NCBI RefSeq assembly: GCF_009870125.1
Contig: NC_046680.1
Coordinates: 17,069,501-17,133,500, forward strand
DNA: 64,000 bases
Source of the DNA: Drosophila pseudoobscura
Lineage: Eukaryota; Arthropoda; Insecta; Diptera; Drosophilidae
Reading direction: 5' to 3'
Part shown: positions 1 through 10,500 of the stretch, piece by piece
Numbering within the stretch: position 1 is the stretch's first letter
Layout of the letters: each line of letters begins with the position of its first letter
The notes under the pieces: generated by a model
Told to the model about the DNA's origin: nothing
Databases searched by the model: none
What the model saw: only the letters and a program-made list of their open reading frames with translations
Translations under genes and position numbers: made by a program

Positions 1-1080
1 ATCTTTCACTTCGTCTGCTGCTGCTGCTGTTGCCACGGAATGTGGCAGTTCTCCCTCCCTCCGAACCCTCGCGTGCCCTGACCCTGCCTACCCCATCCTA
101 TCAGTCATTAGCATTTCCGGCGTGTATTTATGGCCAAAAAATGTTGCGCCATAAACATGGGAACAAAACAAAATGCGACAAATTTGCGACGATTGCCCCC
201 CCCTGGCCTGGGGGCCTGGGCTATAGGGCAGGAGGACGACTGAGTGGAAATGTATCCCCCTGGGCCATATAATTGTCATCTAGAATAAAATATGTACATA
301 CTCGTACATAGGGGTATATTCGCTCAATTGGAGCTTCTCCAGAAGCACGGCTCAGGGCATGGGATGGGCATGGGCATGGCAATTGCAATGCAAAAACCAT
401 TGCATACTTGGCGCAAAGTTTATTTTTATGCGAACAACGACGCAAGTGGGGGGGTATTGAGGAGTGGATACACACACCCAGGGCTAGGGGCAACAAATCA
501 ACTCTGTTTTGGCGCCATACGGCGTCGTCTGCTGGCTCTACTGTACTCAGTTCTCAGCTCTCTGCACTTTTCTTTTGCTTTTCCAGCAGCAGAAGCAGCA
601 AAGGCCGACAAACGCGACCGCGACGCGATTCGACTCGACCAAAAGCCAAGAGCCAAGAGCCCAAAGCCAAAAGGCAGGCGGCCAACTAGTTTTTCCTCAG
701 TTCCTCCTTTTGGCTTATATTGTATGTTGTTTAGTGTGCCATTGGCGCTACCAACGTGCGGTTCGTTCTTGCGGTTTCGTGGCAGTTTCGGGCTTTATTC
801 AAAAGCCAACCAAATCGCGTCTACTTCGTCGGCCCAAGAAGAAGGCAAGGAGCAATCGCTGTTGACCCGTAAAACGAAACTAGCCAGATCTAGATTTTGC
901 GTAGCCCAATCCCTTAAAGTTCTTTGAACTTTTGACAAGACAAGGCTCCTGGCGGTTGTATAACCCCAGTTTTTTGGTTGCACTTTAAATGCAATTACTT
1001 GAATTTTAATGGGCGCTATTGATTATTTTACTTCCCCGGCGGTTTAGAGTAGGGGGGCGGGAACGAGTTGGATCGAGTCA
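1..1080. other. non-coding 5' flank of the FAIM gene
   Basis: No coding region is supported here. The open frames show low-complexity composition with no splice logic or recognisable domain. The stretch is rich in short purine runs. The FAIM promoter should lie in the last few hundred bases, but I see no clear TATA or Motif 1 sequence that fixes the transcription start. Confidence 0.5.
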
Positions 1081-2099
1081 ATGTCTTTTCTGTCGCCCAC
1101 ACTGCGCTTGGAGAATCTGGCCACGCAGCCCATCATGACGCAGGATCATGTGCCCGAGGACCAGCGCTACAACAAACAGAATATAGTGGCCCAATGGTGT
1201 GTCCCCATCAATGGCAAGGTACCAAGGCACCCAACACCCCACACCTCGACTTAAAACTATAAAACATATATACTATAGTGCTTTCTTTGCTACCTAGATG
1301 TACCGCATCGAGCTGGAACATGGCACAACTAGTGGGCGGCGCATGATTTGGGTCAATGGTCGGGTAAGTTTTCGTCTTTCCACCCCCAGCTGGAAACGGG
1401 AGTGGGGTGAAGTATTTGCATAGTGTATGGCCGTGTAATTACTGTTGTGCTCGCATTCGTAACCCGGAAAATGGAATTAAACTTGTTTTGTTTTTGTTTT
1501 TAAGTGGATTACATTTTATCCCCCACTGAGCACTGTCATAACTCATTGCAGGAGGTGCTGCGACGCGACTGGATGTTCAAGCTGGTCGGTGAGGACACCT
1601 TTCACATCGATCAGTCCCGCTGCATTATACGCGTTGATCCAGCACCTGGCTTCAAGTACGAGTACTCCCTGTACATCGACGGCAAGTCGCACGACCAGTA
1701 CACAGAGGACGTCACACGTCAGTACCGGCTCTGGCTCAGCACTGGCCACTCTTCGAGCACCTCCGAAACACCCGCCCAGGAGTATCGAATAATGCTCAAG
1801 CTGGACACGCTGAGTCTGTACGTGAACGATGACCTGCGCGAGGAGGAGGTAGGTGAAAGGTGTGGCAAGAGACGAGAGGTTCCCCTAAGCATTCCCCCAT
1901 TTCACAGTCTGTTTTCGTTCACGGCGGCACGGACACCAAGTTCATGCTGCAGGACACGGAATTCGTGCTGCAGGCACGCTCAAGTGGCAATAAACATGAT
2001 GGCATTGTTCACACTCTGCTGGCCAACGGAGTGCCCGTGCCAGAGGCAAAGATTCAGGAGATTATGCAAGAGCCCGTCTCCATACTGCAGAATAATTGA
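1081..2099 (+). CDS. FAIM-family protein (Fas apoptotic inhibitory molecule homologue)
   Basis: Four coding exons at 1081-1218, 1298-1363, 1552-1848 and 1908-2099 join in phase 0 to give 230 residues; all introns are GT-AG. The conserved FAIM core is plain: an early IELEHGTTSGRR strand pair (residues ~48-59), then RRDWMFKLVGEDTFHID (~72-88), FKYEYSLYIDGKS and a C-terminal SSGNKHDGIVHTLL segment. Vertebrate FAIM1 is about 180 residues; the extra length is an N-terminal leader of about 35 residues and a loop around residue 135. FAIM proteins are soluble, all-beta and non-enzymatic, and vertebrate FAIM1 has been linked to survival signalling and protection against protein aggregation; the fly role is not shown by sequence. 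The start is the first Met before the conserved core. An AATAAA signal lies near 2175. It converges on aPKC. Confidence 0.9.
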
Positions 2100-4084
2100 T
2101 CCATGAATCGATGCGATACGATACAATACGATAATGTTTTGCATTTGTTGATTTTTTTCTCACTGTCAATTGTTAATAAATAAATACTGAAAAATTAAAA
2201 CAGATTTGTTGTGAAACGACAGGGTGGGAGCCACTCTTAATAAGCTTTCTCTGATTAAGAATAAGGATATATCTACTGAACAATTAAACAGGTTAAATGC
2301 TAAAGAATCAAGACAATTTCTCTTTCTTATACAATACTTTATTCGTTTTTGTTTATATGGATAATTGTTACGCAAATAATGCTTACGTTCTCAATTTCGT
2401 TTTGACATTTTGCTAGCATCAATACGGTATGCCAAAAGTGCATCAAGTATGTACGTAAATAAGAAACAAAACAGTCGGAAACATCAGTTGAAGAAGATAC
2501 AATTACATACATATAGTATACGCTCAGTTGAAAACATTTAAACCTAGGTCAACGTACTCGTAGATCTTGGATATCAAACACAACAGGGAAATTAGAGGGG
2601 AAGGAAGGGCTCTGCTCTCCTTTTAATAGGCTTCATTTTAACATTAAAGTGCAATTCGTAAGTGGTTTAGTGTTTGTCGATTTGTTGCATTCGAGTGGAT
2701 TGCTTGCTATTATGGATAATTGCTGAATCAAAAACTTGCTTTGATCAATATTATTTGCTTTTGATTGCGTTGTATCTGGAAATATAACAATATATGTGTA
2801 GTATCTTTTGTTTTCCATACATTAACAAGTAACATTGAAATTTATTTAATTTCTTGCAATTCAAAACCCAATCTTTACTCTTGCAACACAATGATATTTT
2901 TGTTTTGGATACGTATTAATTTGAATAAAGTTCTCAATATTTATGTGATTTATCAAAACATAATATACAATTTTTATTTAATATCTACTAATGTATATAT
3001 TTAGGCTTAAGTTTAAAAAACGTACGCAATGATTGACGCAACAGATTGAACAAAACATATCAGCATTTTTATTATTTTTGCGGCAAATTGTATCGCCACG
3101 AAAAAAATTTTACCTCCTAATAGGCTCAAAAAATTAACAAATACATATATATAGTATATATATATATATATACTGTTGTTTTTGTTGTAAGTACAGTGGA
3201 ATGCATTGAAAAAAACATAAAAGAATTTTTTTTAATACCTAACAAAGAAATATTGCCAGTAGACGGATTTTGTTTTGCTTGTTATAAAAATAAATAATAC
3301 AAGGAATACAATAAATAAATATATTTTTTTGTTCGTGTGGTACGAGAATAGTGCCCCCCGACGGGGCATCGGGGGAGACTCTTCTCTGTGCGAAATCAAA
3401 ATGTTCTTTTTGCTTTCGGTTAACTATTTCTGTTCACAATACTCGTACATATTTACGAGTTTGTCGCTTTTAAAAACCATGCTCTCTAACGCTAGACACA
3501 CACACATTTTACATTAGAGTTTTATATTCTTATACGTTATACATAGATTGATTCATTTGAAGTGTGTCCCCTCTCTGCGCACACTTCCTAGTAAAATTAA
3601 CATTGAAATGTCTTTTGTTGCTGTTAAACGTTTAAAAATTATACCATATATGTATGTATATATTTGATGTAGCTTAAAAATGGTTTCTTGGGATACGCCT
3701 GGGAGTCGCCTCCGCAGGGTTTCTGGCTGAAAAGTCTTGCATTGAGTTATGAAAGTGTTTTTTTGTTGCATGGAGTCGGGGCTGCCTAAGTGCTTAAGTA
3801 GTAAAGTAATCGTTTGTTTTGTGTAATACTCGCAACTTGTGACTTTTTGCTTTGCTTCTTCTTTGTCTCATATATGTAATATAGATTTTTACGAAAAATG
3901 GTATCTGCTGTTAAGAAGATTATATAATTTTGTTAGTTGTGCCATTTTCGTTTAGTTTCTATTAAGTTTAAATTTGTTTTTGTTTTGGTTTTCTTTTGCT
4001 TTTTCTTTTTAGTTGCTCTGCTAGTTGTTGTTGCTGTGTTGCTCATTGTTGTTGCATGTTGCTTTATCTAATTCGTTATTTTAA
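2100..4084. other. convergent 3' UTR region of FAIM (+) and aPKC (-)
   Basis: AT-rich sequence with no supported coding exon. The left end carries the FAIM polyadenylation signal (near 2175). The rest is most simply the long 3' UTR of aPKC, read right to left. A TA dinucleotide run sits at about 3145-3175. Both transcripts end here. Confidence 0.55.
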
Positions 4085-4187
4085 TTAGTTCAATGGAAGG
4101 CAAAACATGTGCTGCAGTAGACTTTTGTTATTATTTGCTTGCATTTGATTATTATGATTGATATTATTACCATTATGATGATGATGT

Positions 4188-4219
<32 letters not shown>

Positions 4220-4462
4220 AAGTTGCAAGATCTGCTGTTGCTGTTGCTGCTGCTGTTGTTGCTGTGAGTATACTGAATGAGGATGATATTGCTGTTGTTT
4301 CTGTTGCTGTTGCTGGCGATAATGTTGCTGCTGGCTTAGATTGTTATTGGCATTGACCGAGCCACCCCCAGTCACCGCCACAGTCGCTCCTGCGCTGTTC
4401 AAATGCAAGAGACTCAAATCATCTGCCACAGAATCGTAATCACTGGAGTCCTCGCCATATAG
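4085..4462 (-). CDS. aPKC: candidate aPKC C-terminal extension exon (stop-codon readthrough or 3' UTR exon)
   Basis: Downstream of the aPKC stop (TGA at 4570-4568, followed by C) the same frame stays open for 13 codons to a GTGAGT donor. A 66-base intron (4528-4463) ends in ATACAG, and this exon then continues in the same phase for 125 codons to TAA at 4085. Its start is acidic (YGEDSSDYDSVADD), followed by an Asn/Gln-rich part with long polyQ tracts (CAG repeats), and it ends LLQHMFCLPLN. The 66-base intron is a typical fly size. TGA followed by C is the leaky context enriched in Drosophila readthrough genes. The alternative is an ordinary 3' UTR exon in which the open frame is chance, helped by CAG repeats; a separate gene starting at the ATG at 4486 is less likely. 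Confidence 0.5.
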
Positions 4463-4567
4463 CTGTATAGCAACATGGCGTAACATTGTTATGCAAATTC
4501 AATAAAAAGTTTAGCCGCAAATACTCACCCTTACATTGTACGGATGTAAGTCACACGTTTCGTGGTG

Positions 4568-7500
4568 TCAGACGCAATCCTCCAGGGACATCAGCAACGG
4601 ATTCACATACTCAAAGCCCTCGAACTCCGACTGATCAATGTTGTCAATGACATGACTGAGGAATGGGGTTGAAGGGGGAGCATATTAGAATCAACAAAAG
4701 GCATGGTGCAACAAGCTAATGAAGTAACCAAAGGGGACGGGGAAGGGTACGGGGGCGATAGATAGATAGATCTCTCAACTTACTCATCATCCGGGGTCAG
4801 CTGCACGGCCTCGCCAGTGAACTCGGGCGGGAAGTTGGCCAAGTCGCGATCTGAGTCTAAGCGTGGCTTGAATGGTGGCGTGACCTGTTTGCGCTCAAGC
4901 TGCGTGATGGAGGATGGATCGTCGCATGAGGATAGTAGAAAATCATAATGAATTTTTGTTGGTAAACCATAAGGAAAACTGCCAGCCAATTGGCAAACAT
5001 AAAACCGAGTTTTTCTCATTCATGTCCGTGTCGTTTGAGCATGATCATGACGATGATAAGATTGTATAACATACTGTCTATGAAAACGAGGTCTGTTCGG
5101 TTAATAGGAGTAATAGACAGGGCATGGTCGAAATGTGGCTGATTGATACGCACAATTACCTGCTGGGTTAGTCTTAGTTTGGAGGCTAAAAACGATCTTT
5201 CGGTGGCAGTATCTCATGCAAAGGACAAACAAAAACTAACAACAAAAGAAAACGCTATCCATCTTGTCGTCGGGGGATTCTCGATTTAACTTACGGATCG
5301 TCGGGCGTTAGTTCGGGCGGTTCTCGCGTAAATTGAGCATCGAAATTTGTTGTCACATAGGGATCGCCAGGATCCAGGTTCGGTATGTAAGGCGGTTGCA
5401 CCTCCTTCTGTGCAATCTTCGTACACGTCATTTCATGCGTGTGTAATAATCAAAAAGAAATGCTTTTATATACAGATATCATCAGCGAACCGAAGGTAAA
5501 ACAAAACAAGAATAATACTCTATAATGATTGCGTTGCAGTTGCGTTAGTTGGCTATCAGCGAGCTTATCTCCGACTAGATTCAATGCCAGGTGGAGTTGG
5601 AGTCATGGGTTCGATTGGGTTACGTTTTACTTGGCCTAGACCTATTGCCCAGGGTCAATCGGGAAGGCTATTACAGTTGGGGTTCGTTCCTGAGGTGGGA
5701 GATTGCGCTATCTCACGTCTCTAGCCTCTAGCCTGCTGTAAAGCATACCCTATAAATCCGATTCAAACCATTCCCTCGGGACATTATCATCATCACAAAC
5801 AATTCTATAAGCCCATACACAGACACAGCAGGAAGAAGAAAGGGGTGAATCTCGTTGCACTTACCAATTCCCAATCCATATTCTTGAAGAACGGATGGCT
5901 GACGATATCCATGAAGGCGGACTCCCGATGGCAGCCCAAACGATCAGCGGGATTCTTGTTGAGGAAACCTTTCAGGACAGAGGCGGCCCGAACGCTCAAG
6001 GAGCGCGGTATACGAATGGTCTTCTCCAGAATCACTTGGAACAGATAATCCTCCGTGTTCTGGGCAAACATTTATCACATTCTTAGTTGCAGTTTTAGTT
6101 TAAGTTTGAGTTGAGGAAAAACGCACCTGATCGGGATTCTCAGAGGCACCGGCCAAGTCGAACGGACTGCGTCCGGCCAGCATCTCATAGAGCAAGACGC
6201 CCAATGCCCACCAGTCGACGGAGAAGCCGTAGTCCTCGCCTCGCAGGATCTCTGGGGCAATGTAGTTGGGTGTGCCGCAGAACGTGGAGGTTGTGTCGCC
6301 CGAGCGAATGCCTTCCTTGCACATGCCATAGTCGGTAAGCTTGATGTGCCCCTCGTGGTCGAGCAGCACGTTGTCCAGCTTCAGATCGCGATAGATGATT
6401 CCCTTTTCGTGGAGGAAGTTCAGGGCCAGACTTATCTCCGCCGCATAGAAGCGGGCGTGCTCCTCGGGCAGCCGCCGCTGGCGCTGCATGTGGTACATCA
6501 GGTCGCCGCCCCGCACGAACTCAATGACGAAGAAGAGGCGCGACGGCGTCTGGAAGCACGAATGCAGTCCCACCAAGAACGGGTGGTTTGACGCCGTCTC
6601 GAACACATGCTTCTCCGTCTGCACCCAGTCGATGTCCTCGTCGTCGGTCACCAGGGCCTTCTTGATCACCTTCATGGCGTAGATGCGACGCGTGCGCCGC
6701 AGCTCCACCATTAGCACCTTGGCGTAGCTTCCACGGCCGATGACGCGTATCAGCTCGAAGTCGTTCAGCGAGTACTGGCGCTGGGTGCCCGGCTCCAGGG
6801 GATCATCGGGCGGTGGCGGGGCCACGATGTGCGCATGGTCGTGCGTCTCGCAGGCGTCCGAGCTGCCGCCCATGGCCTCGTACGGCAGCGGCGGCAATGG
6901 CACCGGCATCGGGTCGCTCGACTCCTCGGCCCGCTCCTTGACCAATGGCTCTGGCTGGTCGGTGCAGTGCTTCTGCACCAGCTTGTGGCACTTTTTGTGC
7001 ACCAGCAGCTTGCATTGTATGCACTTGAAACCCTGTCGTCCCAGGCCCCAGATACGATCCTGGCAATAGGCACAGAAAGCACGCTGCAATCAAGAAGGGA
7101 GAGGAAAACCGATTAGAATTTGGGTTTTGGGTGGGATGGTGGATACTCACCCGATTGAAACGCTTGGCCTGGAAAATGTGTCCGTTGACGCGATACAGTT
7201 TACGCCACCGTCGAGCACCACGTCGATAGATGCTGCCTGTGAAAGGAGATAATGATTTGAAACAAGTTTGATCCATGTAATCCGGTTATACTCACGATCT
7301 TCGCCATCGCAGGACAATCCCGGCGCTTGAGGAACATTGGGAAATACTGAAACAACAAAGGAAAAGATTGTTTGTGAGAACTACATATATATATTATATA
7401 TATATATATAGCAAATTGGGACGGCTGGGCATGCTTACGGAAAGCTAGTTTGCCCATTGGGTGGTCTTTTATTACCACTCGCTGCGGTGGTCGCTTATCA

Positions 7501-10500
7501 ATTTAATGTGATTTTATTCAGCGATTTTTACTTATAAACGGATTCCGTCCCAGCCACATGTGTTGCTGTTGTCTGTTGAGCGCCCGTTCCACGACTGAGC
7601 CACTCGGCCAACCCGCGCTCCTTATCTCTCTGTGCTACGCACCAAGTGGAGAATACAGACAGCGAGAGAGAGAGATACAGATACAGATACCCCATGAGCT
7701 ATGGAGTGGGGGAGTGTGTGCCATAGATAGATAGGAGGGTACTCTCTCTCTCTGCCTCTCTCTCTCCCTTTTCCAAGTAATGTTAATTAAGCTTTTCCGG
7801 GGGACTAGTCCATCAATTGAGACCACTTGTTCGGTTGTCAGGGATTCTGCTTGTGCCCATCATTCATTGAATGCATAATTCAATTAAAGCGTCCCGAGTG
7901 TGTTGTCTGCCCGGGTTCAATAATTCTGCCTGTCTACAAGGTTATAATAGTGATAGATTCTACATATTGCCCCATGCCTTGCATTGACCTAGAATCTAAC
8001 ACAGACACACACGAACACACACGAACACTGGGTATGGCTATCAGTGTTATCAATTCTGATATGAGGGACAAAATTTGTTTGGTTTCTGTTGTTTTTCTTT
8101 TTTTTTTTGCTTTTTCTGCCGGTTTCTGTATTTTTCATACCTCGTAAATGCCTTGCCCCGGGAGATAACAAAGTTTATGACTAGCAGGCCTGGGGAAATA
8201 CACAAATAGGAGCCCACTTAGTCGCGATGTGTGGCTAAAAAGGTGCGATTTGCAATCACATTACTCATAGCGGACTAGGGCTAATCAGCCACAAGGCCGG
8301 AGTCACAAAAGAAGGGCAGTATGTGCTTTCCAAGGAAGATCTATATAGAATCTAGATCGATTGGTAGGTCTGTTACTTCTTAATACACTCTATATGGGGG
8401 GTCCGGTCCACACATTCAATACTAACACGATGCCCCACCACTCATAAACGTCGCCGTCTGAGTGCTATATATTTGGGCCGCCTCGCAGAAGCCGCTCCAG
8501 ATGATCATTGCGGTCGGGGCTCTCTTTGGGGCTGTGGTCGGTTCATAGGTCGCTGGAGCCGAACACAAAACAATGACCAATTGGCTGATGTTCCAGTTAA
8601 GAGACGCTAAGGCGCTTTTGGCACGCGCGGGGCGTCGTCACCGCGCGACTTTCAACAGTAAACTGAGGCTCCACCACGGAGCGGACGGAAAGAGAAGACA
8701 TAACAAAAGAACAATAAAATCAAGTGCAAAACAGAACAGAACAGAATCAGCCGCAAGTGCTCAAGTGGTCGATTGAATTGTCACAAGAACCGAACGCCCA
8801 GGGCCCGTCCTCTAATTGGGAGCAAGTGAGAGCGCAGCAAATGGGGCTTCCACGATAGGCTCAGGGCTGGGCAAGCCGAGGGCTACGACTAGTGGGTATC
8901 AAAAATAAATCGAAAAAAACTACAAAAATTCAATAAAACATAAGTAATCTATACAAAAATGGAAAATAAAATATTTATTGGCAAAGACAATATTTAGTGG
9001 ATTTAACATAAATAAATTAAAACTAAAATGATGGTTTAGAGCCTGCTTATGCTCTGGAACATATCCATTTACCTGTCGCATAGGCCGGCTCGATCTCCTC
9101 CTCCGACTGCAGCTGATGCTGCGGCGGCATCTGCTGCTGCTGCTGTGGCAGGGCCACGCCCATGGGCACTGTGGGAATGGGCACGGGAATGGGCAGACGC
9201 TCGTAGTGAATGCACTCGTGATGATATTGCTGATGATGATGGCCGTGGCCGTTGTGAATGGTGCCCAGGACACTGCTGCGACCTCCAATGCTTCCGCCGG
9301 CGATGCTGCCCGCTCCGCAGCCGTTGAGGCCGCTGCCGGCGCTGCCACTGTGACTGTGGTGGCCATGATGGTAGTCAATCAGCATGCCAGGCATGCCCAC
9401 GGCAATCGAGGCACTGCCTCCGCCGACGCCTCCGCCGCCGCCACCACTGCTGCCGCCGCCCGAGTCATCCGTCGTTGTGGTGTTCGTGTTGTGGCACCGA
9501 CTCGAGCACCGTCCGAGGGAGCCGCTGCCCGTGCTGTGGTGTCCCAGGCTGCCCATGTGGCCGGGATGGCCCATGACGAGCATTCCCCCCATGATGGAGC
9601 CGCCACAGCCCTGACTCGAATCCGATCCGGAGTCGTGGCCGGCACACACGGCTCCCGCCGATCCCGGCCGGCTCAGGCTGCCACGCGGGGGCGTCACCGA
9701 TGCCGTTGTCTGCATATAGTGGTGCGTGTACGGGTGCGGATGCGGCACATCATAGTCGCCCGTATCGATGTGGCCCGCCGACATCATTCCAATGCTACCG
9801 GTGCTTCCGGTACCGACGCCCACGCCAACGCCCACTCCTACGCCCCCCTGGAGGCAGCCCAACGATCCATGGGCACTCCCGTGGTGGCTGTGGCTGTGGT
9901 GGCTCCCATGGTGGCTTCCGTGGTGGCTCCCATGGGCACTGCCGCTCCGACTGTGCAGCGAGACGCCTCGGGTTAGCGTGTTGTTGGCCGACTGTATGGA
10001 GCTGACCACTGCGCCCCGGCACATGATGTCCGACAGCTGATTGGCCTGGATGTCGAAGTACTTGGACTTTGGGGGGAGGGAGAGAGGTAGATATATCAGG
10101 ATCAGAGTGGTATCGGTTTTGACTCGCTTTGTAGAGCTCTGCTTAAAGGTTGAGATTGAATGATCATTCCCATCATTCCTTTGTATATCAAATTTATCGG
10201 ATCATCAATGATAAATGGGTGATTGCTCAAGTGGTAAGTGTTTCCTGTAAACCACCCACTAATCATTGACTTCTCTAAGGAATGGACCAATGACTGATGA
10301 ACTATCGTAGCCACCCTTCAAGCAGAGCTCTTTGTCAAGGGAATTCTCTCCTGTAGTACCTGCGGACTATCCAGCTGATCCAACGACTGCCTTCTGGCCG
10401 CATAGTCCAGGTGTGTCATCAGCTGCTGGGCAGCGGGACAGTTCTTGTTCGAGTGGAGATGCTGCTGCGAGGATGTCAGCAGCGGCGGCGGCGGCGGTGT

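Noticed and set aside
4085-4486. separate polyQ gene starting at ATG 4486
   Set aside because: This ATG lies inside a 66-base intron with good ends; the exon is better explained as part of the aPKC transcript.
9116-9976. 286-codon plus-strand open frame
   Set aside because: It is the antisense shadow of the GC-rich, repetitive alternative aPKC exon; it has no splice sites or domain and its composition is mirror-image low complexity.
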